Shown: positions 16,300-27,982 of the stretch, piece by piece | Position numbering within the stretch: the stretch's first letter is position 1 | How the letters are laid out: the number at the start of each line of letters is the position of its first letter | Assembly (NCBI RefSeq): GCF_001465795.2 | Contig: NZ_CP013659.2 | Coordinates: forward strand, 886,501 to 950,500 | Source: Planococcus rifietoensis | Lineage (GTDB): Bacteria; Bacillota; Bacilli; Bacillales_A; Planococcaceae | DNA: 64,000 nucleotides | Direction: 5' to 3' | Notes under the pieces: generated by a model | The model's input: only the letters and a program-made list of their open reading frames with translations | Database searches by the model: none | What the model was told of the DNA's origin: nothing | Made by a program: the position numbers and the translations under genes

Positions 16300-17130
16300 A
16301 TGAAAAAATTAGTATTCGGTTCATTTGCAGCAGTATTGGCGTTATCGGCTTGCGGCGCTGAAGAAAGCAACGGCGGCGGTTCAGAAGGCGAAGAAACAAG
16401 CACGTTGACAGTCGGCGCTTCTAACGTGCCTCACGGAGAGATTTTAGAACAGGCAAAACCAATCCTTGCAGAACAAGGAATTGAGCTTGAAATCGAAACA
16501 TACCAGGATTATATCCTTCCGAACCAAGACTTGGAATCAGGGGATCTGGATGCCAACTATTATCAGCACATTCCTTATCTGGAAGCACAAATTGCCGATC
16601 ACGGATATGACTTCGCCAATGCTGGCGCGGTCCACATCGAGCCAATGGGCATCTACTCAAAAGACATTGCGTCTTTGGATGAGATTCCACAAGATGGAAC
16701 GATTCTTATGAGCAACTCTGTCGCGGAGCACGGCCGTATGCTGTCCATCCTAGAAGCAGAAGGGTTGATCAAGCTCGATGAAAACGTCGATAAAACGACA
16801 GCTGAAGTCAGCGACATCGTTGAAAACGAGAAAAACATCCAGTTCGAGACAGAATACGAGCCGGCTCTTCTTGTGCAAATGTACGAAGCAAATGAAGGCG
16901 ACGCTGTCTTCATCAACGCTAACTACGCTATCGATGCCGGCTTGAAGCCGATGGAAGATTCAATCGCGCTTGAAGGCTCGGATTCACCGTATGCCAACTT
17001 GATCGTCGTTCAATCTGGTGATGAAGAAAACGAAGACATCCAGGCACTTGTCGACGTTTTGACTTCACAGGAAATTCAGGACTTCATTCTTGAAGAATGG
17101 GACGGCGCTGTCATCCCGGTCGAACAATAA
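16300..17130 (+). CDS. metQ: Methionine-binding lipoprotein MetQ
   Basis: Extracellular substrate-binding protein of MetNPQ, 276 residues. The lipobox LALSACGAEE puts the lipidated Cys at about 18, followed by a Ser/Gly/Glu linker. NlpA-family features are VGASNVPHGEIL, the NYYQHIPYL segment and INANYAIDAGL. AAAGGGGAA lies before the ATG. It ends the SAM-riboswitch operon. Confidence 0.95.
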   Translation: MKKLVFGSFAAVLALSACGAEESNGGGSEGEETSTLTVGASNVPHGEILEQAKPILAEQGIELEIETYQDYILPNQDLESGDLDANYYQHIPYLEAQIADHGYDFANAGAVHIEPMGIYSKDIASLDEIPQDGTILMSNSVAEHGRMLSILEAEGLIKLDENVDKTTAEVSDIVENEKNIQFETEYEPALLVQMYEANEGDAVFINANYAIDAGLKPMEDSIALEGSDSPYANLIVVQSGDEENEDIQALVDVLTSQEIQDFILEEWDGAVIPVEQ

Positions 17131-17140
17131 GCTATATCAA

Positions 17141-17178
17141 CCGATGCATTCCACTGTGGAATGCATCGGTTTTTTTTA
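17141..17178 (+). terminator. Terminator of the metNPQ operon
   Basis: Long perfect stem CCGATGCATTCCAC / GTGGAATGCATCGG followed by a run of T. Confidence 0.93.
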
Positions 17179-17372
17179 TTTGCAGTAAAACAGGCAATCA
17201 CAGCGATACTTGCGGACTACCACACGTTCAACTCTTGTTTTGTGGAATTCATTATTTTTTCGAAATAATAAAAATATTACGTGATTTAGGAAAAAGCTAT
17301 TAGCTTTTCGAAAACTATGGTAATTTCACATAATAACGAATAAACAACTGTTTTCACAGGGAGGACAAGATT

Positions 17373-18539
17373 ATGAAATTTCAATTCGGTTTGCTGCCGC
17401 GGATTGTGCTGGCCATCGTGCTTGGCGTACTCATCGGCTCTGTTGCGCCAGAAGCGCTCGTCCGTGTATTTGCTACGTTCACAGGGATTTTCGGCGGGTT
17501 CTTGAATTTTATCGTGCCATTGATCATTCTCGGTTTTATTGCACCAGGTATTGCGAAGCTCGGAAAAGGGTCGGGGAAATTATTGGGCCTAGCGACTGCA
17601 GTCGCCTATTTATCCACTGTCGTGGCAGGCGTCTTGGCCTTTATCGTAGCTTCTTCCATTTTGCCTAATTTGATGGAAGGCGGTTCGCTGAACAACTTGG
17701 ATGACCCGGCAAATGCGCTTGCTTCAAGCTTCATTGAACTGGAAATTCCGCAATTGTTCGGTGTCATGAGCGCCTTGATCTTGGCGTTCTTGCTCGGGAT
17801 CGGCATGGCTTCTACAGGAAGCAAGACGATGGCATCATTCTTTGAAGAGTTTCAGGAGATCATTGAAAAAGTTATTTCATACATCATAATCCCGCTATTG
17901 CCATTCCACATCTTCGGTATTTTTGCGAACATGGCGTACGGTGGGGCTGTATTGGAGATCCTTTCACTATTTGCGGTGGTCTTTATCCTGATCATTGTCC
18001 TGCACTGGGTCATGCTCACGGGCCAGTACACTACAGCCGGAGCGTTGCGCAAGAAAAATCCATTCGCTTTGATCCGGACGATGCTGCCGGCTTACTTCAC
18101 GGCACTCGGCACACAGTCTTCAGCAGCGACCATTCCGGTTACGTTGCGCCAAGCACGTAAGACGGGTGTCAAAGAGCGTGTGGCTGACTTCACGGTTCCG
18201 TTATTCGCAACGATCCATTTATCGGGCAGTACCATCACGCTCGTCACTTGTGCGATCGGGGTGATTTTATTGACAGGGGATGCGCCGTCATTCGGCAACT
18301 TCTTCCCATTCATCCTTATGCTAGGCGTAACGATGATTGCGGCTCCTGGTGTTCCGGGTGGTGCTGTTATGGCAGCCATCGGATTGCTGGAAGTGATGCT
18401 CGGCTTCGACGAAACGATGGTCGCGTTGATGATCGCCCTATACATGGCGCAGGACAGTTTCGGGACTGCAGCCAACGTAACGGGAGATGGCGCACTCGCG
18501 AATATCGTCGATCGTTTCACTCCATCTCAAAAAGCGTGA
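17373..18539 (+). CDS. Dicarboxylate/amino acid:cation symporter
   Basis: DAACS-family secondary transporter, 388 residues with multiple membrane segments. Family motifs are the GIGMASTG loop, the Ser-rich reentrant TQSSAATIPVTLRQARKTGV and the unwound-helix region with HLSGSTITL. It imports an acidic or neutral amino acid or a C4-dicarboxylate with Na+ or H+; the substrate is not decided by sequence here. The ATG is preceded by AGGGAGGAC. Monocistronic, flanked by terminators. The leader (17181-17372) holds an inverted repeat TTATTT/AAATAA at 17252-17269 of unknown meaning. Confidence 0.9.
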   Translation: MKFQFGLLPRIVLAIVLGVLIGSVAPEALVRVFATFTGIFGGFLNFIVPLIILGFIAPGIAKLGKGSGKLLGLATAVAYLSTVVAGVLAFIVASSILPNLMEGGSLNNLDDPANALASSFIELEIPQLFGVMSALILAFLLGIGMASTGSKTMASFFEEFQEIIEKVISYIIIPLLPFHIFGIFANMAYGGAVLEILSLFAVVFILIIVLHWVMLTGQYTTAGALRKKNPFALIRTMLPAYFTALGTQSSAATIPVTLRQARKTGVKERVADFTVPLFATIHLSGSTITLVTCAIGVILLTGDAPSFGNFFPFILMLGVTMIAAPGVPGGAVMAAIGLLEVMLGFDETMVALMIALYMAQDSFGTAANVTGDGALANIVDRFTPSQKA

Positions 18540-18544
18540 ATTAT

Positions 18545-18573
18545 GCCGGAATTCAATGAATTCCGGCTTTTTT
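18545..18573 (+). terminator. Terminator
   Basis: GCCGGAATTC / GAATTCCGGC stem with a three-base loop and a T tail after the symporter gene. Confidence 0.9.
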
Positions 18574-18641
18574 ATGCTCTCTATACGGATAAATCGGCCT
18601 ATGCTATTATATGCTGGATATGAAAATCAGGAGGCACGAAC

Positions 18642-19172
18642 ATGAAAAAAATCACAACTCTCGGCCTATCGGCTGCCTTATTGCTAGCAGCATGCGGAAC
18701 CGAACAATCCACCGAATCAACTGAAACGGCATCTGGATCTGCCACGATGGAATCCGGCAAAGAAAGCATCAAAAGCCAATTGATGCAATTTTATCTATCC
18801 GTTTCCAAAGAGATAAATAAAGAAGATACGCATTTGAACGATTTTGAAATTGCCCAAGCTGAAGATACACTGCCAAGCGGAACAGAATTTACTGAGATGA
18901 AAGAAGCGGCTGCAACATCTGCTGAACAAGCGGTGGAAGCGGTCGAATCAATCGAAGTGCCTGAGTCGCTGAGCGATCATCAAGAAGAAATCGACGGGGC
19001 ATTGGCTTCAATGACTGCATCTTATGAGATGAAAATCGAAGAACTTGGAACTGATGCACCAGACTTCCAAGCGGCTGCCGACAAATTTGCCGAAGCGGAT
19101 GCTGTTTTCAATGAAATGTTGGAAGAAAATGGATTGGTCGCTTCAAACCTATACAACGAAGTAAGCCAATAA
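18642..19172 (+). CDS. Uncharacterised lipoprotein
   Basis: A 176-residue predicted lipoprotein: Lys-rich start, hydrophobic core and lipobox LLLAACGTEQ, with the lipidated Cys at about 18. A Ser/Thr/Glu-rich linker follows, then a mostly helical acidic domain (about 40-176) with no motif I recognise. AGGAGG lies before the ATG. It stands alone between terminators. It would sit on the outer face of the membrane; the function is unknown. Confidence 0.8.
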   Translation: MKKITTLGLSAALLLAACGTEQSTESTETASGSATMESGKESIKSQLMQFYLSVSKEINKEDTHLNDFEIAQAEDTLPSGTEFTEMKEAAATSAEQAVEAVESIEVPESLSDHQEEIDGALASMTASYEMKIEELGTDAPDFQAAADKFAEADAVFNEMLEENGLVASNLYNEVSQ

Positions 19173-19178
19173 TTTATG

Positions 19179-19208
19179 AAAGCTGTCCGTACAACGGGCA
19201 GCTTTTTC
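19179..19208 (+). terminator. Terminator
   Basis: AAAGCTGTCCG / CGGGCAGCTTT stem and T tail after the lipoprotein gene. Confidence 0.85.
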
Positions 19209-19269
19209 TATATATTCCCAATAACTATGACGATAGGTCTATTTTCAGATAAATTAGATTATTGTTCTT

Positions 19270-19294
19270 GTTTAATCTTCTGGCGGTCGGGTAT
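19270..19294 (+). promoter_or_regulatory. SigB promoter (perfect hexamers)
   Basis: GTTTAA (19270-19275), 13 bases, GGGTAT (19289-19294): all 12 hexamer positions match the general-stress sigma-B consensus. It lies 41 bases before the small gene at 19336. Confidence 0.8.
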
Positions 19295-19335
19295 ACTTGT
19301 AAAAGTAAAATAAGATAACTCGAAAGGAATGGTTT

Positions 19336-19527
19336 ATTATCGATTCTCAAGGTATTGAAAAGACGGAAAAAATGGAACAGGCATTCAGAGACGTACACGG
19401 GTACGGTCTGAACGAATACCAAAATGACCCGCAAAAAATCCTTGAAGTTGAACAGCGCCGTGAGCAGGATTATCGCCAAGGCCAGTCGGTTGCGGCACAA
19501 ATCGAACGCCAAGCGCACCGCGAATAG
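19336..19527 (+). CDS. Small SigB-type protein with apparent ATT start
   Basis: An open frame of 63 codons, not recognised. It is charged and Gln/Glu-rich (QKILEVEQRREQDYRQGQSV, then AAQIERQAHRE) and probably helical, without membrane segments. AAAGGA at 19323-19328 is seven bases before ATT at 19336. The first ATG in frame is at 19372 and has no good ribosome site, while the codons between (IIDSQGIEKTEK) look coding. The frame is followed by a clear terminator and preceded by a perfect SigB promoter, so it is very likely a real general-stress gene. An ATT start, or a sequence error, must explain the missing ATG. Confidence 0.7.
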   Translation: MIDSQGIEKTEKMEQAFRDVHGYGLNEYQNDPQKILEVEQRREQDYRQGQSVAAQIERQAHRE

Positions 19528-19573
19528 CAATAGATACACGATCCACATACATTCAAACATTAAAATGAAGCTG

Positions 19574-19605
19574 CCGGACAGAGTGATTTCTCTGTCCGGT
19601 TTTTC
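19574..19605 (+). terminator. Terminator of the small SigB-type gene
   Basis: CCGGACAGAG / CTCTGTCCGG stem with a six-base loop and TTTTT. Confidence 0.9.
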
Positions 19606-19874
19606 TATGCCAAAATACGCAGAATCGAGCAACTGAGGAGAAGTTTATTGAAATGAATTCTCATTTAGCCCAACTTTATTGAAAATGCAGGAAATCGGCA
19701 AAGCCAGCTGGGAATAGCTTGCCGACAGCAGGAAATACGGATTTCAAAATGGTTTTTGGCGGAGACTTGCGGCCGATTTTAACATTTGCTACTGAAGTCG
19801 ATATAAGTTAAGATTAGAATGATACTAATTAAGAGTGCGAGGCATTCTTCAATAACATTTATGGAGGTATTTAC
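19606..19874 (+). promoter_or_regulatory. Leader and promoter region of the suf operon
   Basis: No gene is seen. A possible SigA promoter is TTGCTA, 17 bases, TAAGAT at about 19786-19815. No Fur- or IscR-type palindrome was recognised. Confidence 0.35.
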
Positions 19875-20654
19875 ATGTCAACTTTGGTCATTAAAGATTT
19901 ACACGTTGAAATCGAAGGAAAACAGATTTTAAAAGGTGTAAACATCACAATTAACACGAGCGAAATCCATGCCATCATGGGGCCGAACGGTACAGGGAAA
20001 TCTACCTTGGCGTCAGCAATCATGGGGCATCCTAAATATGAAGTAACACAAGGCACGATCGAATTGGACGGAGAAGACGTATTGGCGATGGAAGTCGACG
20101 AGCGCGCACGCGCAGGACTCTTCTTGGCTATGCAGTACCCGAGCGAAATCTCAGGTGTTACCAATGCTGACTTCATGCGCTCTGCGATGAACGCACGCCG
20201 CGAAGAAGGCAATGAAGTTTCATTGATGAAATTCATCCGTGAACTTGACAGCAAAATGGAAACTCTTGCGATGGACCAGGACATGGCACAGCGCTACTTG
20301 AACGAAGGATTCTCCGGCGGCGAGAAGAAACGCAATGAAATCCTTCAAATGATGATGATCAAACCGACATTCGCCGTACTCGATGAAATTGACTCCGGTC
20401 TCGATATCGATGCATTGAAAGTCGTATCTGACGGCATCAACCAAATGAAGGGCGAGAACTTTGGCTGCTTGATCATCACTCACTATCAGCGCCTGTTGAA
20501 CTACATCACGCCAGATCACGTCCATGTTATGATGCAAGGCCGCGTCGTTAAATCAGGCGGACCTGAACTTGCGCATAAACTGGAAGCGGAAGGCTATGAC
20601 TGGATTAAGGCAGAACTCGGCATCGAAGACGAGACTGTCGGACAAGAAGCATAA
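19875..20654 (+). CDS. sufC: Fe-S cluster assembly ATPase SufC
   Basis: ABC-type ATPase of the SufBCD scaffold, 259 residues, soluble. Walker A GPNGTGKST, the SufC-type signature FSGGEKKRNEILQM, Walker B FAVLDEIDSGLD and the switch His in LIITHYQR are visible. GGAGG lies before the ATG. First gene of sufC-sufD-sufS-sufU-sufB, the usual Bacillales order. Confidence 0.96.
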   Translation: MSTLVIKDLHVEIEGKQILKGVNITINTSEIHAIMGPNGTGKSTLASAIMGHPKYEVTQGTIELDGEDVLAMEVDERARAGLFLAMQYPSEISGVTNADFMRSAMNARREEGNEVSLMKFIRELDSKMETLAMDQDMAQRYLNEGFSGGEKKRNEILQMMMIKPTFAVLDEIDSGLDIDALKVVSDGINQMKGENFGCLIITHYQRLLNYITPDHVHVMMQGRVVKSGGPELAHKLEAEGYDWIKAELGIEDETVGQEA

Positions 20655-20672
20655 TTGGAAGGAGAGACTAAC

Positions 20673-23633
<2,961 letters not shown>

Positions 23634-23653
23634 CAGAGAACGGAGGAACGACG

Positions 23654-25051
23654 ATGGCGAAAAAAATGCCGGAAATCGGAGATTATAAATATGGGTTCCA
23701 TGACAAGGATGTTTCCATCTTCAGATCCAAACGCGGTCTGACGGAAGACATTGTCAGAGAAATTTCGAAGATTAAAGAAGAACCTGAATGGATGCTCGAA
23801 TCACGCTTGAAAGCGTTGAAACTATTCTATTCTATGCCAATGCCGCAATGGGGCGGAGATTTGAACTCGTTGGATTTTGACGAAATCACGTATTACGTCA
23901 AGCCCTCTGAAGCAAGCCAGACTTCATGGGATGAAGTTCCTGAAGAAATCAAGCGTACGTTTGATAAGCTGGGAATTCCTGAAGCTGAACAGAAATACCT
24001 TGCCGGTGTTTCTGCACAGTACGAATCCGAAGTTGTTTACCATAACATGAAAGCGGATCTTGAAGACATGGGCATCATCTTTAAAGATACAGATGCGGCA
24101 CTTCGTGAAAACGAAGACCTCTTCAGAGAAAACTTCCAGACAGTCATTCCAGCAGCAGACAATAAATTCTCTGCATTGAACACGGCTGTTTGGTCGGGTG
24201 GCTCGTTCATCTACGTACCGCCAGGCATCAAAGTGGAATCGCCGCTGCAAGCCTATTTCCGTATCAACTCGGAAAACATGGGCCAATTCGAACGTACGAT
24301 GATCATCGTCGACGAAGGCGCAAGCGTCCATTACGTAGAAGGCTGTACAGCGCCTGTTTACACGACGAACTCACTGCACTCTGCTGTTGTTGAAATCATC
24401 GTGAAAAAAGATGCTTATTGCCGCTATACAACGATCCAAAACTGGGCAAACAACGTATATAACCTGGTAACGAAACGTGCTTTCGTTGATGCGAATGGCA
24501 CAATGGAATGGATCGACGGCAACATCGGTTCGAAATTGACGATGAAATATCCTGCAGTTTTCCTTAAAGGTGAAGGCGCACGCGGCATGACATTGTCGAT
24601 TGCGATCGCCGGCAAAGGCCAGCACCAGGATGCAGGCGCAAAAATGATTCACTTGGCGCCAAATACATCATCATCGATCGTTTCCAAATCGATTTCGAAA
24701 CAAGGCGGGAAAGTTTCTTACCGCGGAATCGTGCATTTCGGCCGCAAAGCGGACGGCGCACGTTCGAATATCGAATGCGATACATTGATCATGGACAACC
24801 AGTCGACATCCGATACAATTCCTTATAACGAGATCATGAACGACAACGTTTCACTTGAACACGAAGCAAAAGTGTCGAAAGTCTCTGAAGAGCAATTGTT
24901 CTATCTGATGAGCCGCGGTGTTTCTGAACAAGAAGCAACGGAAATGATCGTCATGGGCTTCATCGAGCCATTCACAAAAGAATTGCCGATGGAGTATGCA
25001 GTCGAAATGAACCGTCTTATCAAGTTCGAGATGGAAGGTTCAATCGGTTAA
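23654..25051 (+). CDS. sufB: Fe-S cluster assembly protein SufB
   Basis: Main cluster-building subunit of the SufBCD scaffold, 465 residues as in B. subtilis. Landmarks are [15 protein letters not shown], the [14 protein letters not shown] segment with the conserved Cys, and the C-terminal [17 protein letters not shown]. The start at 23654 follows CGGAGGAACG; longer in-frame versions overlap sufU. Last gene of the operon. Confidence 0.96.
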   Translation: MAKKMPEIGDYKYGFHDKDVSIFRSKRGLTEDIVREISKIKEEPEWMLESRLKALKLFYSMPMPQWGGDLNSLDFDEITYYVKPSEASQTSWDEVPEEIKRTFDKLGIPEAEQKYLAGVSAQYESEVVYHNMKADLEDMGIIFKDTDAALRENEDLFRENFQTVIPAADNKFSALNTAVWSGGSFIYVPPGIKVESPLQAYFRINSENMGQFERTMIIVDEGASVHYVEGCTAPVYTTNSLHSAVVEIIVKKDAYCRYTTIQNWANNVYNLVTKRAFVDANGTMEWIDGNIGSKLTMKYPAVFLKGEGARGMTLSIAIAGKGQHQDAGAKMIHLAPNTSSSIVSKSISKQGGKVSYRGIVHFGRKADGARSNIECDTLIMDNQSTSDTIPYNEIMNDNVSLEHEAKVSKVSEEQLFYLMSRGVSEQEATEMIVMGFIEPFTKELPMEYAVEMNRLIKFEMEGSIG

Positions 25052-25070
25052 TCAATCCATTAATTAATCA

Positions 25071-25103
25071 ATCCCCGGCATGGAAAATGCCGGGGATTTT
25101 TTA
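25071..25103 (+). terminator. Terminator of the suf operon
   Basis: ATCCCCGGCAT / ATGCCGGGGAT stem, GGAAA loop, T tail. Confidence 0.93.
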
Positions 25104-25145
25104 TGCTATTTTGGAGGAGTGGATTTCCTCGTTTGCATGAATTTC

Positions 25146-25170
25146 GTTTTACTGCTTATCGCAAGGGTAT
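25146..25170 (+). promoter_or_regulatory. Candidate SigB promoter
   Basis: GTTTTA (25146-25151), 13 bases, GGGTAT (25165-25170). It matches 11 of 12 consensus hexamer positions and lies 40 bases before the small gene at 25210. Confidence 0.72.
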
Positions 25171-25209
25171 ACAAAGGATGAAGCAGAAATTTGAGGAGGG
25201 ATTTTTCTA

Positions 25210-25392
25210 ATGAGCCAAACTTTTGACGCGTTAAAAGAGAAAATCAGCAACGCTGACATGGGAGAAGCGAAAGAAATCATCACTCAAGTCAAGCAAGCAT
25301 ACGAGGACGGCAAAATCGATGAAAACGAAAAAAACGAATTGATTGATCTCGCTAAATCCAAAATCGGCGGCGGGCTCGGCGGGTTGTTCTAG
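25210..25392 (+). CDS. Small SigB-type protein, unknown function
   Basis: A 60-residue acidic, helical soluble protein ending in a Gly-rich tail (KIGGGLGGLF). AEDG/DENEK segments could form two helices with a turn (about 30-45). GAGGAGGG lies before the ATG, a SigB-type promoter lies upstream and a terminator follows, so it is a real monocistronic gene. I do not recognise the family. Expression on general stress is inferred from the promoter. Confidence 0.8.
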   Translation: MSQTFDALKEKISNADMGEAKEIITQVKQAYEDGKIDENEKNELIDLAKSKIGGGLGGLF

Positions 25393-25412
25393 AAACCTGC
25401 AGCCCAATTAAA

Positions 25413-25457
25413 AAATAAGCTTTGGCGTCCTTCGTGGATGCCGAAGCTTATTTTTTT
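25413..25457. terminator. Bidirectional terminator
   Basis: AAATAAGCTT...AAGCTTATTT stem with inner pairing GTCC/GGAT, flanked by A and T runs, between the small gene and the convergent AlkD-like gene. Confidence 0.85.
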
Positions 25458-26125
25458 ATGTGTTTTAGAGCTTCCCGCTTGCTCAGTGGCTGAAGCGCAT
25501 GGGCAGAGACGAAGTCCAAGACCCACATGGGATCAGTTTTTGCGTATTCCCTCAAAGCCCAGCCGATGGATTTTTGGATGAAGAATTCGCGTGATTCAGC
25601 ATGCAGTTCTATGATGGAGCCGAGCATTTCTGTGTCGGTGCGTTGCTTGAATTTCAGCTGGTGCAAAATAGCTGCTCGCTGGGTCCATAAGTTTTCTGCA
25701 TGGGCCCACTCAACAAGGAGCGGGGCAGTGATTGTTCGGTCGAGCAACACAATATGACCGGCAAGTTTCGGGGCGATGGCATCGACAGTGTCCCACCAGG
25801 AATTGGATTCGACCAGCGAACGCAAAAACGGTAAGTCGTCTGGAGTCAGTTCCTTTTTTGCTTGTTCCAGCAATTCGATGGCCGCGTAATGAAATTCACG
25901 TTCCGGCAGTGCGTACAGTGCTTGGACAATGGACTTCAATTGTGCTTTTTCAGGGAGGAGATATGTGGATAGCTGCTCTTTCATTAACGCAGTACGCAGA
26001 GGTTTCTGTATTCCTAAAAATGGGAAGTTGTGTTTCATATAAGCGGCCATTGAAACGGCAAGCTCTGGGTTGCGATTGTCCTCAAAGCGTGAGATAAGGG
26101 CATCTGTGTCCCATGGTTTTTTCAT
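25448..26125 (-). CDS. DNA alkylation repair protein (AlkD-like glycosylase)
   Basis: HEAT-like-repeat DNA glycosylase removing alkylated bases, 225 residues, close to AlkD size. Family landmarks are FLGIQKPLRTALMK near the N-terminus, SWWDTVD (Trp and Asp lining the active cleft) and FFIQKSIGWALREYAK near the C-terminus. The start at 26125 follows AGGAGG; a longer in-frame start at 26218 would contain that site. It is convergent with the small SigB-type gene and divergent from yunF. Confidence 0.88.
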   Translation of the reverse strand: MKKPWDTDALISRFEDNRNPELAVSMAAYMKHNFPFLGIQKPLRTALMKEQLSTYLLPEKAQLKSIVQALYALPEREFHYAAIELLEQAKKELTPDDLPFLRSLVESNSWWDTVDAIAPKLAGHIVLLDRTITAPLLVEWAHAENLWTQRAAILHQLKFKQRTDTEMLGSIIELHAESREFFIQKSIGWALREYAKTDPMWVLDFVSAHALQPLSKREALKHIKK

Positions 26126-26278
26126 TTCCAAAAACCTCCTAAAAAATGGTTTGATATGTGATTGTAACCATACGGGAAATAAGGGGACTTCGCCTGGCAT
26201 TGCTTCGGCGAATCTCAAAAAGGACGCCTGTTTTGTTCTATGCTATCATAAAATAATAACGAAAATGGAGGCAGGGCG

Positions 26279-27139
26279 ATGATTTATGTTGGATTGACGG
26301 GCTGGGGAGATCATCCAGATGTCTATAGCCCCGGCTCGAAACAAAAAGATAAATTGGTCGATTACAGCGCGCATTTTCCGATTGTGGAACTGGATTCTTC
26401 ATTTTATGCAGTCCAGCCTGAGCGCAATATCAGCAAATGGATCCGCGAGACACCGGACAATTTCCAATTTGTCGTAAAAGCTTATCAAGGCATGACGGGG
26501 CATCAGCGCGGGGAGAACCCATTCGCGACCCGCGAGGAGATGTTCGAAGCTTACAGGTTGTCTGTCAGGCCGCTTAAAGAAGCGGGAAAGCTGGCGATGG
26601 TGCTGTTGCAATTTCCGCCGTGGTTCGACTGCCAAAAAGATCATGTCGATGAAATCCGTGCGATCATCTCGGAGTTGCAGGAATTCGACTTGGCAATCGA
26701 ATTCCGCCATCAGTCCTGGTACGCAGACGGCATGAAAGAAAAGACGCTGGAATTTCTCCGCGAGCACGGCTTGATTCATTCGGTCTGTGATGAACCGCAA
26801 GCGGGGGACGGTTCGATCCCGCTTGTTCCGGAATCCAGCCGCAAAGATAAAGTGCTGCTGCGTCTGCACGGGCGCAATGTCCACGGCTGGCTGAATCCAG
26901 GCAATGCCGAAAAATGGCGGGAAGTGCGCTATCTCTATGATTACAACAGCAAAGAACTAGAAGAAATCAGCCGGGCTGTAAAGCGTCTTGAACAACAGGC
27001 AGAGCAGGTATATGTAATCTTCAATAATAATTCAGGCGGGCATGCAGCGGGGGATGCGAAACAGTTCCAGCAATTGAACGGTTTGCATTTTGAGGGATTA
27101 TCCCCGAAACAGCTTGACCTGTTCGAAGGCGGATTCTGA
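26279..27139 (+). CDS. yunF: DUF72 domain protein YunF
   Basis: TIM-barrel-like DUF72 (YecE) family protein of 286 residues: GLTGWGDHPD at the N-terminus, VELDSSFYAVQP, FVVKAYQGMTGH and FNNNSGGHAAGDAKQF near the C-terminus are characteristic. The biochemical role is not established. GGAGG precedes the ATG. It overlaps yunE by one base (TGATGG), in the same order as the B. subtilis yun cluster. Confidence 0.87.
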   Translation: MIYVGLTGWGDHPDVYSPGSKQKDKLVDYSAHFPIVELDSSFYAVQPERNISKWIRETPDNFQFVVKAYQGMTGHQRGENPFATREEMFEAYRLSVRPLKEAGKLAMVLLQFPPWFDCQKDHVDEIRAIISELQEFDLAIEFRHQSWYADGMKEKTLEFLREHGLIHSVCDEPQAGDGSIPLVPESSRKDKVLLRLHGRNVHGWLNPGNAEKWREVRYLYDYNSKELEEISRAVKRLEQQAEQVYVIFNNNSGGHAAGDAKQFQQLNGLHFEGLSPKQLDLFEGGF

Positions 27140-27969
27140 TGGTATTCCTGATCCTTCTAGTGACCGGACTTGCTTCTGGGATTGTTGGGGCGCTCATCGG
27201 GCTTGGTGGAGGCGTCATATTGGTGCCGGTGCTGCTGTTCCTCAGCTCCTCGGTCAGCTTGTTTCCAGACTTATCGCCTCAACAGATTGTCGGGCTCTCG
27301 GTCGTCATGATGATTTTCACCGGTTTGTCTTCGACGATTGCCTATATGAAAGTTGGCACTGTCGATTACCGGAGCGGTTTCATTTTCTTTCTTGGCAGTG
27401 CGCCGGGCACGATTTTAGGCGCCTTCGTTAACCGCAGTCTGGATGTGCCGTCCTTTCAATTGTATTTCGGCCTGCTATTGGTGTTCTTATCGCTGCTCCT
27501 GTTGCTCCGGGATCGCTTGAAGGCGGTGAGCTGGTTTGTCGATCACGGCAAAAAGCAAAGTTTCCATGACCGCAAAACCGATCAGCAATATGTCTACGGC
27601 TATCCGATATGGTTCGCGCTCGTGTTGACCTTCTTCATCGGCTTTGCTTCCGGGCTATTCGGCATCGGCGGCGGTTCGATCCTCGTTCCCGCCATGATCT
27701 TGCTATTTTTATTTCCGCCTCACGTAGCTGTTGGAACGTCGATGCTGATGGTCTTTCTATCGGCCATTGTCAATTCCATCACGCATATTTCACTCGGCAA
27801 TGTCCCGTGGATCTATACCTTAGCCATCATCCCCTCAGCATACATCGGAGCGAAGATCGGGGCGAGGCTGAACCGCAGCATCAAATCCGAGACTCTGGTT
27901 GTCGTGCTGCGGCTCGCATTATTATTACTCGGGCTCCGCTCGATTTACGAAGGAATTTTCAGTTCATAA
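27139..27969 (+). CDS. yunE: TauE/SafE family membrane transporter YunE
   Basis: Putative sulfite/organosulfonate or related anion exporter of the TauE/SafE (DUF81) family, 276 residues with about eight membrane segments in two repeats. Each repeat starts with a Gly-rich loop (GALIGLGGGVILVPVLLF and LFGIGGGSILVPAMILLF). The substrate is unknown. Translationally coupled to yunF. Confidence 0.88.
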   Translation: MVFLILLVTGLASGIVGALIGLGGGVILVPVLLFLSSSVSLFPDLSPQQIVGLSVVMMIFTGLSSTIAYMKVGTVDYRSGFIFFLGSAPGTILGAFVNRSLDVPSFQLYFGLLLVFLSLLLLLRDRLKAVSWFVDHGKKQSFHDRKTDQQYVYGYPIWFALVLTFFIGFASGLFGIGGGSILVPAMILLFLFPPHVAVGTSMLMVFLSAIVNSITHISLGNVPWIYTLAIIPSAYIGAKIGARLNRSIKSETLVVVLRLALLLLGLRSIYEGIFSS

Positions 27970-27982
27970 TGAGGTGTTTGAC

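Noticed and set aside
19225..19632. 135-residue minus-strand frame
   Set aside because: It lies antisense to the SigB-type small gene, spans two terminators and has no ribosome site.
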